Shown here piece by piece: positions 23,275-32,800 of a stretch of 64,000 nucleotides of DNA (position 1 is its first letter; each line of letters opens with the position of its first letter). The notes beneath the pieces were generated by a model that was not told the DNA's origin, searched no databases, and saw only the letters and a list, made by a program, of their open reading frames with translations. A program made the translations under genes and the position numbers. This DNA comes from Flabesymbios commensalis (lineage: Eukaryota; Annelida; Polychaeta; Terebellida; Flabelligeridae), in assembly GCA_964017125.1 (NCBI GenBank), contig OZ024908.1:60891521-60955520 (forward strand), read 5' to 3'.

Positions 23275-23637
23275 TTAACCCTTTAGCCGCCAAATTATTC
23301 AATTAGAATTTTCACCCATTTGAAGTTGTTCCTCGCTGACGCGATCCACACCTTCAAGTGAGTGAAAATTATTCAGATTTGACAAAATGGAGGTCAAAAC
23401 ATTGCAAATCTTGCTGATTAATGTCACTTTTTATCTTTAACAGATTTAAAAGCTGATATGTAATGTGCTAATATAAAATGTAAAAAACGAATATGGACGG
23501 CACCGGCGGTTACAGGGTTAACCCATTAAAAAGTGCTGAAATGTTTCTAATATAAACGAAGAAAACAAAGGGTCTACACACGTCTTTAGACAACAGAATC
23601 TGACGTCTAAAGGCGGTCCCCGCGCCGAAAGGGTTAA
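23275..23637. mobile_element. F2 and deleted F1 elements sharing one TTAA
   Basis: F2: 23275-23521, TTAACCCTTTAGCCGCC ... CGGTTACAGGGTTAA. F1: 23518-23637, short form with gtctttagacaacagaatct and CCGAAAGGGTTAA. The single TTAA at 23518-23521 serves as the edge of both. They lie in the NCKX intron above the alpha-2 exon. Confidence 0.85.
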
Positions 23638-23822
23638 TTACATAATAAAAGCCATCTGTGACTGTTGTCAGCCTCAGAATGATAGGGACACTCGATACAT
23701 TTGTCAACAAATAGTAGTTCCTTCATTTCTTGTGATGATAAATTCATCGATTGATCAGCATCTTGAAGGAGTAAATAGGTATATTCACCCATCTGAAGGT
23801 GTCTCACGCGGCAGCGAGACAC

Positions 23823-23931
23823 CCCAGCAAGCACGATACGTTAAACCAATGCTGATTTAATGTTGGCCCGCCGTCTCCGACGTCGGCCCAGCATTAAATC
23901 GACATCGGTTTAACGTATCGTGTTTGCTGGG
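23823..23931. mobile_element. H-family element, gatacgtt variant, inside an F-like hairpin
   Basis: Ends CCCAGCAAGCACGATACGTT and AACGTATCGTGTTTGCTGGG; the two arms agree exactly on gatacgttaaacc. It splits an older hairpin: cacccatctgaaggtgtctc lies on the left and accgcttcagatgggtgaag on the right. It is in the NCKX intron. Confidence 0.85.
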
Positions 23932-24017
23932 ACCGCTTCAGATGGGTGAAGATCATGAAGATGGCATCTCTCTGATGGCATAATGGAAACTACACCTGCC
24001 ACAGGTTCATGCAGGTG

Positions 24018-24254
24018 GTGAACCCTTTAACCGCCAAGTTATTTAGACTAGTTGGAATGTTTACCCATATGAAATTGTTTCCCGCTGACGCGATTCACAA
24101 CTTCAAGTTATTTGACAGAACAGAGGTCAACTATTTTAAAATCTTACTGATTGAGGTCACGTTTTATCGTTAACATTGTTTAAAATGTGATATTTAATGC
24201 GCTAATAAAAATGAATAACCCGATTATAATCAGGACCGGCGGTTAAGGGGTTAA
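24018..24254. mobile_element. F2 element
   Basis: aaccctttaaccgccaagtt at the left and ggaccggcggttaaggggtt at the right, with tgaaattgtttcccgctgac and acaacttcaag inside. It is followed by an eroded hairpin fragment around 24270-24350. Confidence 0.83.
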
Positions 24255-24501
24255 CTCCTAATGCTGCCAAATTGCTTAGAATTATTTTTTCATTCTTTTG
24301 AAGCGGACACCAAATGATGAAAAATAAATATATTTATGCAAAAATATACGTCTTCAAAATGTAATTATTAGATTAACTAAGCACCTACCACAAAATATTT
24401 TAGCATTTGAGTTTATTTTATTTGGTCTGAAATTTGCTTGAAAACGCATTATATACGGTTCATGCAGCATATGATTTAAGACAGACTGGCCTATGTACAC
24501 G

Positions 24502-24715
24502 TTAACTCTTACAGCGCGGGGATCGACTTTAGACGTCAGAATCTGACGTCTGTAGACTAAAGTCGACCACCGCGCTGTAAGAGTACAAATATTTATAATG
24601 ATCGTAGACTGATAACATAGGTATTCAAATGAATCAGAAAGAGCTTAGTAAGACATTTATGATGATTTTGAATTGAATATGGTTTATATAAAATATTCAG
24701 CGCGTTAGGTGTTAA
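24502..24715. mobile_element. F1 element, complete
   Basis: TTAACTCTTACAGCGCGGGG ... TTCAGCGCGTTAGGTGTTAA, with the gacgtcagaatctgacgtct hairpin at the left. It lies 87 nt past the donor of the 40-codon NCKX exon. Confidence 0.86.
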
Positions 24716-24801
24716 GACACATTATTTTCTTTGTCTGCGATCTTCTTCCTAACAGCGTAATAATTATTGTATTTTACAGGTGTAGGTAAGGCAGTACTCA
24801 C

Positions 24802-24921
24802 GGATTCCGGTATGCCTATTGTCCGCCCCGCCGTGGACGCCCACCAGTTCATGAGGTAGGAGAACAGAGCTATGGATATAATGCTGCCTACAAATGTCAC
24901 CGGGAAATATTTTCTGCGATC
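24802..24921 (-). CDS. SLC24A: NCKX exon: membrane segment before the alpha-2 repeat
   Basis: A 120-nt exon, exactly 40 codons in phase 0. It encodes DRRKYFPVTF, a hydrophobic helix (VGSIISIALFSYLMNWWA), then STAGRTIGIPES. The KYFPVTFxGSI and TIGIPES patterns are NCKX hallmarks that lead directly into the alpha-2 repeat. The acceptor is ctttgcatttgcag and the donor is ATCC|gtgagt. Open reading continues past both splice sites, but that extra sequence has no NCKX similarity. A TTAA-flanked F1 element lies 87 nt downstream of the donor. Confidence 0.94.
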
Positions 24922-25482
24922 CTGCAAATGCAAAGAGAAGAGCTGAACCCGGGTCGGTGTCCTCAGGGCGACTGACCCAGATATTAAGGCATCTGATTGG
25001 CCGAGATTATCATCTTCACCAATCACATGTAAGATATTGGTCGACACATTACAGACTCATCGGCTCCTTCATCCACACACTGTAGGCCTAGAGCAACACA
25101 TACTGTTGTTTTAGGCCCCTTTTGTGCGCTGAATAGGCTAAACTGGGCTGAGAGCGATCTCCTGTGGAATACGATGATTGGCGAGTCCCCACTAAACTTG
25201 ACTCGCTCGTTTCGGGAATCAGTTTGCTCCCCTCGGTGTGATATATATACAGCTATTGTATTCGTTAGAACAAATAGTGATTCTACTAATTAAATAATTA
25301 TTATCAAATTAACTTTATCCTCACAAAGTGGAAATTACCCCAATCATATTGAGATTGCTTGCGATAATCATACGCCATATCAAGCACAATATCTTCTGCA
25401 ATATCTTACATTATTTTCCTTTTATGTTGTGCAGTAGCCCTTTCCCAACTACACCACTAACATTATCATTACACCTGATATG

Positions 25483-25794
25483 AAATCAATTGGGTTTTGG
25501 GCCACCTTTGTGCACATATAGGCTAAACTGGACCAGGAGAAATTTATGAGGATGGTGAGATGCCACTGCCCTCCAGACACAGGATTCGAAATTCGAGCTA
25601 TGGCGATCTGAGGCCGAGCACGCTACCTCTCGGTCACAGAGGCTCCCTAGCATAATGTTCAAATCTTTAATACGAGTGAGCGGGGAAAAAACATTTATTT
25701 ATTTGAACCTTAAAGGCCAGAGTGGGGTTCGACACCGCGATCTCCGACTTTCCAAGCAGGCAGCATTAGCCAATGCACCCGGGGCCCCGCCCAT
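25483..25794 (-). mobile_element. Two-headed tRNA-like SINE in NCKX intron
   Basis: Same family and orientation as the copy at 26900-27198, about 310 bp. The tail lies at the low-coordinate end (ggttttgggccacctttgtg), the second head reads as ccgagaggtagcgtgctcgg on the minus strand, and the first head ends at ggggccccgcccat. It sits in the intron between the 47- and 40-codon exons. Confidence 0.85.
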
Positions 25795-25833
25795 TACAGC
25801 TGATATACTAAACATTTTTGTAAAGTGTACCTT

Positions 25834-25941
25834 CCCAGAAAACACGATACATTGAAACAATGTTGTTTTAATGTTGGGGCAGCATCCAAGACGTGGGGAC
25901 AACGTTAAATCAACATTGTTTCAACGTATCGTGTTTACTGG
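25834..25941. mobile_element. H-family element, gatacattg variant
   Basis: Ends CCCAGAAAACACGATACATT and AACGTATCGTGTTTACTGG. Both arms share ttgaaacaatgttg. Confidence 0.83.
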
Positions 25942-26109
25942 TTTAATAGGTGGTTGAATTAAAACAAACAGTGTGGCATGCAATACAGATTATATGGCAC
26001 AGGGTCCTATGTCGCACATATTCCGTATTGCACATCACACCAAACAATAATATTGTATGTTTTATTGTATCCGTGATATGTACAGAGTGTACACGAAAGG
26101 ACACAGTCT

Positions 26110-26476
26110 GTATCTGTATATTACGTGACAGTACGCACTATTGTGCTATCGCGCCACGCCAGTAACTTAGCAAGGCCTGTTATCATTCATGATATCATTC
26201 GTGGCCTTATATATGTGCAAAGTATCCAAAATTGTGGATTTTTTGGGTCTTGTCGGATGGAAACTGCGCCTACGTCCAATGAGGTTTTACGTCCAACTCA
26301 AAGTCAGTCAAACGAGACATCTGATTTACGTGGTTTTCTGAGCCCCACGACATCGCTGCACGCATGTCCTAGCGTATACAGCACCTGGTTGTCCCAGGCG
26401 GCCACCCATCCAATTATAGACCGGGCTCGGCGTTGCCTAACTTCAGTGATCGAGCCGACACCGATAAGCTAACGCC
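26110..26476 (-). mobile_element. 5S rRNA-derived SINE (SINE3 type), copy 1
   Basis: The minus strand carries a 5S rRNA-like head: GATCACTGAAGTTAGGCAAC aligns with the box A region of 5S, and ATTGGATGGGTGGCCGCCTG with box C (GGATGGGAGACCGCCTGGGA). A ~250-bp body unrelated to 5S follows and ends with a (gatacagatacaga)-like tail at the low-coordinate side. It lies in the NCKX intron just below the 47-codon exon. Copy 2 at 42650-43035 is clearly homologous along its whole length. Confidence 0.85.
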
Positions 26477-26608
26477 GTATTCCGTAGCAAAAGCACACAC
26501 ATGTGTGCAGTCACAATCTGCCGTGCCATATTACATCACCAGTGTAATAAGCGCTAATAGTGCTTGCATGGGCTATCAGAGCACACAATATTGTATAATT
26601 GATAGATA

Positions 26609-26711
26609 CCCAGCAAATACGAAGGACTCGCCCAATAACGTTTCAATGTTGGGCCAGCGTCGAAGACGCTGGACCAACATCGAAACTGTATTGGGTGAAT
26701 ATCTTGCTGGG
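26609..26711. mobile_element. H-family element 35 nt past an NCKX donor
   Basis: TA-flanked; ends CCCAGCAAATACGA and CTTGCTGGG; core gttgggccagcgtcgaagac. It begins 36 nt downstream of the last base of the 47-codon exon, in transcript direction. Confidence 0.85.
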
Positions 26712-26746
26712 TACGTGCTACTGGCTTATTATTGTTATCAACTTAC

Positions 26747-26887
26747 TATTCTTCGCACGTCTGGGAGCACCAGCCAGAGGGGGACGATAATGGGAGCTAG
26801 GAGCACATACGTGACCCTTTTACGCCAGGTGTCCGGCCAGCTCATGTCCAGAGGCTCACTGACGTCCTCGTCAAGATCCACCTCTCC
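26747..26887 (-). CDS. SLC24A: NCKX exon: acidic segment and first helix of the second membrane cluster
   Basis: Encodes 47 residues. An acidic run (GEVDLDEDVSEPLDMSWP) is followed by DTWRKRVTY and a hydrophobic stretch (VLLAPIIVPLWLVLPDV). This matches the NCKX pattern of acidic loop end, W-P-x-TWRK, then the membrane helix ending in LPDVR. The acceptor is gttatgttttag|GGAG and the donor is AATA|gtaagt; both phases are 0. The acceptor lies inside the 16-bp target-site duplication of a SINE inserted immediately upstream in transcript sense, so the 3' splice site exists twice (see the SINE at 26900-27198). An H-family palindrome starts 36 nt past the donor. Confidence 0.94.
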
Positions 26888-26899
26888 CTAAAACATAAC

Positions 26900-27198
26900 A
26901 AAAAAATGAATAAACGGGGTTTTAAGCCACCTGTGTGCACATATAGGCTAAACTGGGCAAGGAGAACCTCCTGAGGATAGTTTGATAAATGAGATGACAC
27001 TGCCCTCCAGACACAGAACTCGAAATTCACTACTTCTCTGCCACGGGGGCTCCCCACAATATTGAATCTTTACGAGTGAGCGGGGAAGAAACATTTTGTT
27101 TCTTCGAAACTTGAAGGCCAGAATGGAGTTCGAACCCGCGATCTGCGACTTTCCAAGCAGGCATCTTCCACCACTCGGCACTGCACCAGGGCCCCGCC
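26900..27198 (-). mobile_element. Two-headed tRNA-like SINE with perfect target-site duplication at an NCKX splice site
   Basis: A full-length SINE of about 299 bp, read on the minus strand. Head 1 is a tRNA-like unit (GTGCCGAGTGGTGGAAG as box A, GGGTTCGAACTCC as box B). A spacer containing GAAACAAAATGTTTCTTCCC follows, then a second tRNA-like head starting near GGGGAGCCCCCGTGGC, and a tail ending in CCCCGTTTATTCATT plus T7 on the transcript. It is flanked by identical 16-bp repeats CTCCCTAAAACATAAC at 26884-26899 and 27199-27214. The first contains the acceptor and first four bases of the 47-codon NCKX exon. The T-rich tail of the SINE now forms the pyrimidine tract of that acceptor. Confidence 0.9.
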
Positions 27199-27361
27199 CT
27201 CCCTAAAACATAACGCTCCACAATTCACAAATGTTTGGTCTCAAATTATCACAAATATGAGTAATTTTCACCCACTTGCACTGTTGCGGGTCGCGAGACA
27301 CAACTTCAAGTGAGTGAATATATATTTTTTAAATGTATCGCATTAAGGGTTAAAACGTGCA

Positions 27362-27432
27362 AGAGATATTGAACTAACGTTCATTTAATGTTGGCCCAGC
27401 GTCGCAGACGTTGGACCAGCATTGAATGAGTA
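27362..27432. mobile_element. H-family core
   Basis: attgaactaacgttcattta / attgaatga arms around ggcccagcgtcgcagacgtt. Confidence 0.65.
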
Positions 27433-28190
27433 GTCGACTGTCCACGAACATAGGGACAAATCTGTACCCAGACAGCACCACGTGGATTACAGGGCTTACC
27501 GGGGTACAACTAAAACCGGAAACAGACATGGAGTGGTCTACAGCTTTAAAACTAATAAAATTAACGACAGTTATGCCGTGCAAAGCCAAAAGGCAGTCAC
27601 TGTTCACTTAAAAAGTAAGCAGATACTGCCTTTGGACTTGCACGCGAGAGTTGGGACATTCAAACACTCGAAGTAAGCAGTGTTTTGTATCATAGTATTG
27701 ATATTTTTAGCATTAAGAAAGTATGTTATGGTATTGCTCCATTCAATTTTGATAATATTTAAATATTACGGTTGACGATTTGACAGATTGATTGAATTTC
27801 CCTTTTTTATGAATTCAAATCAAATGAATTATTTCAAAACATATTAACTAAACATAAGTCTACTGTATGAAGCTTGAAAATATAATGAAAATCTATTTAT
27901 AGTCCCCTTGCATATTTTTTTATAACATCAATTGCAATTTAAAAAATAACCCTAAAAATACCTGAAAAAACTAAAAGCTAGGGGGCCTACTTTAGGCATT
28001 TTGAGTATAAATGTTTTTTTCAAGAACTCCTCTCCCTCAAAAAAAAAATCTTAGAGAACTGTCACGGTAAATTTGCATGCAATTTTTGGGGTCGATGCCA
28101 AATAAAATGCAAATATATAGAGTGGCAGATAAGGTACTAAACCATACGGCAGTATGGGCTTGGGATGGAGAGACGGTCCCCGCACAGATA

Positions 28191-28300
28191 CCCAGCGAAC
28201 GCAAAGCATTTTCATAACATTTATACAACGTCGGCCCAACGTCGAAGACGTTGGGCCGACGTTGTATAAAAAGTTATGCGAATGCTTTGTGTTCGCTGGG
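28191..28300. mobile_element. H-family element 23 nt past an NCKX donor
   Basis: 110 bp; ends CCCAGCGAACGCAAAGCATT and AATGCTTTGTGTTCGCTGGG, core cccaacgtcgaagacgttgg. Nearly perfectly self-complementary, flanked by ata on both sides. It begins 23 nt past the end of the variable-loop exon. Confidence 0.87.
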
Positions 28301-28323
28301 ATAGATTCACTTACAATCCTCAC

Positions 28324-28685
28324 CTGAGTTGCGACCACCTCGTCCGCGTTGTTGTTGGTGTTGGAGGCGTGGAGGTCCCAGTAAGGACCGGATTTGTCAT
28401 CGCGGTTTTCCGGCGTGCGGTCATTCTCCGCCTGCAGGTCGTCTCCGTTGCTCAGCTGAGTGACTGTCGTCTGCTGACTCGGGCTGTATCCATTGTCGGC
28501 CCCGTTGGCTGGCAGTTGTCCATTAGAGATGGCCTGCAGGGATCCGTTGTGGGAGGAGGTGAGCGTGCCGTTTCCGCCGCCCGTCTGGTGACTGGGGGTG
28601 GTGGTGGTGCACCCCTGGTTGTCGGTCCCACTCACTCCCAGCGACGCTATCGCGTGCAATTTCATGGCTTTGTCGTGCACTTTAG
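28324..28685 (-). CDS. SLC24A: NCKX exon: variable low-complexity cytosolic loop
   Basis: A 362-nt exon encoding about 120 residues. It opens with AKVHDKAMKLHAIASLGV, which matches the conserved NCKX motif of a Lys/Ala-rich stretch followed by LHAIASL. It then runs into a Thr/Ser/Asn/Gly/Gln-rich segment with no hydrophobic stretch and ends with an acidic part (NNNADEVVATQ). In this family the region is the poorly conserved regulatory part of the large cytosolic loop and is often alternatively spliced. The acceptor is ttgattgcag and the donor is CTCAG|gtgagg. It enters with two bases of a codon and leaves in phase 0. An intact H-family palindrome begins 23 nt downstream of the donor. Confidence 0.93.
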
Positions 28686-28880
28686 CTGCAATCAAACCGA
28701 TACAAGTTCTCATCACTTGAACACAAATACTAAATAGTTTTGTCGAGCAATAATGAGCCCAGGGAGGATCCAGTTTTGAGAAAAATAGCCATCAATTGAT
28801 GGCAGAACCCGTCAGCCGTAGGCTCTGTCCATCAATATCAAGAAATAATGAGAAGAAATGACCCCCTCACTACCACCATG

Positions 28881-29190
28881 TCGATTTTATTTTTAATGGA
28901 TTGATCCCAAAAGTGAATCAGATCATCAGAAATACCTAAAGAACGACCATGCCAAATTTGAATGCAATCCAAGCAACGGTTCATAAGTTATCGTGCCCAC
29001 AAGCTTTTTAGGCGGCCTTTTTTTAAATGGCTGATGTAGCCATTTTTTTTTTGATGGATTCATCTTAAAAATTAATCAGATCATCAGAAATACCTAGAGA
29101 ACAAACAAACAAAATTTGAATGCAATCCAACCAACGGTTCATATGTTATGGTGCCTACAAGCTTTTTAGGCGGCCATCTTGAAAAATGGC
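28881..29190. repeat. Tandem duplication of a 158-bp repeat
   Basis: gatcatcagaaatacct occurs at 28921 and 29079, each followed by aatttgaatgcaatccaa, an acggttcat segment, and gctttttaggcggcc. A single related copy is at 3460-3560. Confidence 0.8.
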
Positions 29191-29932
29191 CGCTTATAGC
29201 TTGGTGAAAAAAAAATATATGGGATGAATTGCCCAGGCACATAGGTCATGTCTGTAAAAAAAATAACAAAATTCATCAGTTACCTTTTTAGCTGAGTTTC
29301 TGACCGACCGCCCGCCCGACCGCCCACTCGACCGCCCGCCTCTGGTGATCACTATACCCCACTGGCACAGCCAGGACTGGACAGTAATTTCGGTATAAAA
29401 ATAATTTTATGATCCAGTTAATCAAATTAAATAATGAACAATAACATTTATTTTATTTTTATTTTTTTGAAATGTTAGGATTTGTATTTTTACAGTTAGT
29501 ATTACAGATTATATGTGTTATAAATAATACTTATTAAGTTTAGTAAAGCAGATTTTACTCTAGCATGACAGCTTTGTAAAATGTAGAGTCGGATGATCAT
29601 GATGATAGATAGGTCTTCAGACTTGATATCAGGTTATAAACCAGTTTCTTCTACATCTGAGATGCTAAGGCTAATGCATTTCTTGTAGTTAACTAGATCA
29701 CGAGCACACACAGTTTTTCTTGTCACCAAGATTACTGCAAAAATGTTAATAAGCATCCATAAACTCCGGTTTGCGTTTGCTTTTAAATACCGAGCCGAAT
29801 TCAGTGCGAATGCTTTTAGGATATCTTTCTTGTTTAGAAGTTTTACCGGTGCTAGGTTTGACTTAATCCTCTAGCTTGGTATTCTTACGAGTAGACTTGA
29901 TCATACGGTAGATACATACAGTATAAGACATA

Positions 29933-30041
29933 CCCAGTAAACACAAAACATTTGTATAACATTTATACAACGTCGGCCCAACGTCTTCGACGTTGGTCCA
30001 ACATTGTATAAATGTTATACAAATGTTTTGTGTTTACTGGG
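29933..30041. mobile_element. H-family element, intact, TA-flanked
   Basis: Ends CCCAGTAAACACAAAACATT and AATGTTTTGTGTTTACTGGG, arms tgtataacatttatacaacg, core gcccaacgtcttcgacgttg. The best-preserved member of its subfamily. Weaker copies follow at 30128-30218 and 30380-30466. Confidence 0.88.
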
Positions 30042-30751
30042 TAATGATAATATTGTATAGATATATCGCGGTAATAAAAACGTATAAATTATATTTCACA
30101 TTTGTGTGACCATGGGATCTCCACCCATTGAGAGGTTAAAACTGGGTTGATGCTGGGCTAGCGTCGCAGACGGTGATCCAGCATGCATCCGGAATTGTTT
30201 CAACGTATCGCGTTTGATGTCAGCACGGACAGCTACTTGATATTTTATATTTATGAATTTTAAATTTGAGAGTAATAAAGTTATTGAGTGACTCACTAAT
30301 CATGCTAATAAGAAATGTAAATGGGAGTGCAATGAAGTGTTTGAACAAGCATCCTCGTTGTTTACAATGTGTGTTGAAGGTTTATCAATGTTGGGTTTAT
30401 GTTGGTCTACCGTCTAGAGACGCTGGACCAACATAAACCCAACATTGTGACACCGGTTCGTGTACATGCTTACAACGTATGTACTCAGAATGTACGCCTC
30501 AGCGGAAAGTAGCACCTGTACCAAAGACCATCTACAATTATTGTAGATGGTCTTTGCCTATACTAGCATAATTAAAATAATAAAACTTGGCGCATTGCGC
30601 GGTACACTGAAATATTGATTGGCGTTTGTCTGGCAACATAATGGGAGTTTTAACCTCCACAGCACTGAGATATTCAATTTAAACGGTCTCTCTACCGCGA
30701 CACACAACTGGATGTGATTTGTCAAATCTAATCTAAGTCCCAACATATATC

Positions 30752-30860
30752 CCCAGCAAATACAAAACATTTGTATAACATTTATACACTGTTGGGCCAA
30801 CGTCGGAGACGTTGGACCGACGTTGTATAAATGTTACACAAATGTTTTGTGCTTGCTGGG
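30752..30860. mobile_element. H-family element, same subfamily
   Basis: Ends CCCAGCAAATACAAAACATT and AATGTTTTGTGCTTGCTGGG, core gggccaacgtcggagacgtt. Confidence 0.85.
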
Positions 30861-31569
30861 TCAGTGTTGCCTAATTTAGGAAATAATTTTACTTTTGACA
30901 GCTGGCTATACATGTGCTAATAAAAGGGGTAAAGCGATTTTTGCGTGGCAAACAGCGAGCTCATTTAACTGGAATCCTGATAACTAGTCTCCGCTATACT
31001 GATCTACAAAGCAAAAGGGCAGTATCTGCTTACTTGTAAAGTAAGCAGAAACAGTATTTGCACGGCACACATAGGCATATCCACAAATAGGGCGACTCAA
31101 CAAACGGACACGACAATTAATAAGGTGATTGAGGAATATATTGGCCAACTGTTCCCACGGACACAACACTGTAGGCAGTATAATTGATTTGTTAGAATTG
31201 CTGGATTCTTCATCAAGCCGGGACTTGCTGTTCATCAGTAAAGGATCACGTTATCGGGATAACTGCAGCTATCCACAAAGTCCATAATCACCACTAAAAT
31301 CCTCCCTCGGCGTACAACATTTCACTGTCCACACGCGACTCCACGAGAAAACAAGAGATCAGCTTGCCCAATGGTGGAGTCATTTTGGGACATCGTCTTG
31401 CCATCTCGCCCCAACGTTCAGTCACTTTGTCTGTGGGATATGTCTCAAATTAAAAACAATGTGTGGTGACCACGTTCACATGCAGTATATTTTATGGGTT
31501 GAAAATCGACTGCTCTTTTTTTTGCCCACATGTAGCCTACGTTAAAACCCCTTACTCGCTAAGTTATAC

Positions 31570-31777
31570 CACCCCGTATATGGTTTTTGTGACAAATAAA
31601 TCAAAGTTGCCACAAGGTGGGGCACAATCGTTTCCTTATATGGGGTGATTGTCCATCATGTGACCCATGTGAGGGTCACATGATAGCCAATCACCCCATA
31701 TAAGGAAACAATTATGCCCCATCTTGTGGCAACTTTGATTTATTTCTCACACAATTATTCATACCATATACGGGGTG
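31570..31777. mobile_element. Near-perfect 208-bp palindromic element (CACCCCGTATATGG ends)
   Basis: Arms of about 90 bp are complementary: CACCCCGTATATGG at the left and CCATATACGGGGTG at the right, caaagttgccacaaggtggg and its complement, tttccttatatggggtgatt and its complement, and an inner dyad catgtgaccc/gggtcacatg. Single copy here; probably a recent MITE. Confidence 0.85.
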
Positions 31778-31936
31778 ATAGGTCACCTTTAAATTCTCGA
31801 AGTTGTGTCTCGATACCGCAACTCACTAGCATAGTGGGTGAAAATAAACGTGTTTAAACACGCAGTTCGTTCCCAAAAACTGTGATTTAACTTGTTAATA
31901 AAACAGACTAAAAAGACTATAGTCGTGATTAGCTCT

Positions 31937-32185
31937 TTAACTCTTTTAGCGCGGGGACCGTCTTTAGACGTCAGAATCTGACGTCTGTAGACGTCAGATT
32001 TTGACGTCTTAAGACGGTCCCCGCATTGAAAGAATTAAAAAAATATATAATGGTCGTACACCCATAACATAGGTATTCAAATGAAGAAGGAAGAGCAAAC
32101 TAAGACATTTATGTTGATTTCGAAGTGAATAAAACCTTTTGGTCTCCAGGGGTTATACAAACATAGTTCAACGTTGTAGGGTTAA
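31937..32185. mobile_element. F1 element, complete
   Basis: TTAACTCTTTTAGCGCGGGG ... CAACGTTGTAGGGTTAA, with the tgacgtctgtagacgtcaga hairpin. An F2-like fragment (acttcaag hairpin) lies just before it at 31790-31860; another is at 27255-27350. Confidence 0.85.
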
Positions 32186-32664
32186 ACTACTAAACATGCT
32201 AAATGATAATTGGGCAGCATGCCGCCGATGTCGAAATTATGTGTTTTCTGAATCCAACAGATCTATGAACCTCTGCTGCTGGGGAATTTGTTTGGTGACA
32301 AACACATTATTGTTTTAGTAAATGCCCATATGTATTTTCGTGCAAAATGTTTGTTAAAAGTGATTTATTTGTTTATTCCCATTAGGAACATAGTAGTGAT
32401 GAGCAAAAAAAAAGATTGCATTTTTTTCTAACTCTTAAATCTATGAAAATTGACTAAATCCAAAATGGCTGCCATGTTTCCAAGATAGTATCTATTTCAC
32501 CATAACTTTTGAAATAATGAACACAAAATCATGCATAATATATCGATTTGTATAGTTTTTAAGGCGAGAAAACTGATAACACCATTATATTTTAGAAATA
32601 AACAGTTTAAACTCTTTTTTTTCTCGATTTAAACCAACAAAATATAAAAACATAGCATAAGCAA

Positions 32665-32800
32665 TTTGCTGCGTGTCCTAGAGGTTGTGTGCTAGGCCTT
32701 GAACGGAATTTAGGATAGGCCTACTGTGTGGACAGGTGGAGGGCAGTGACATCTGATAAATCTCACCATCCTCAGAAGGTTATCCCCCCAGAGAGGGTGG
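32665..32800 (+). mobile_element. Diverged fragment of the two-headed SINE (second head and tail)
   Basis: Matches the second-head sense sequence (gtcctagaggttgtgtgcta) and the tail ctcaccatcctcagaaggtt. Other tail fragments of the family lie at about 6995-7075 (+), 25108-25165 (-), 33570-33645 (+) and 39890-39950 (+). Confidence 0.6.

Noticed and set aside
24712-24801. Extension of the 40-codon NCKX exon to the end of its open frame
   Set aside because: A consensus donor (gtgagt) follows ES, and the next exon begins [12 protein letters not shown] as in the family; the extension has no similarity.
26948-27181. A 77-codon ORF as an independent gene
   Set aside because: It lies entirely within the SINE. 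It matters only as possible read-in from the duplicated acceptor.
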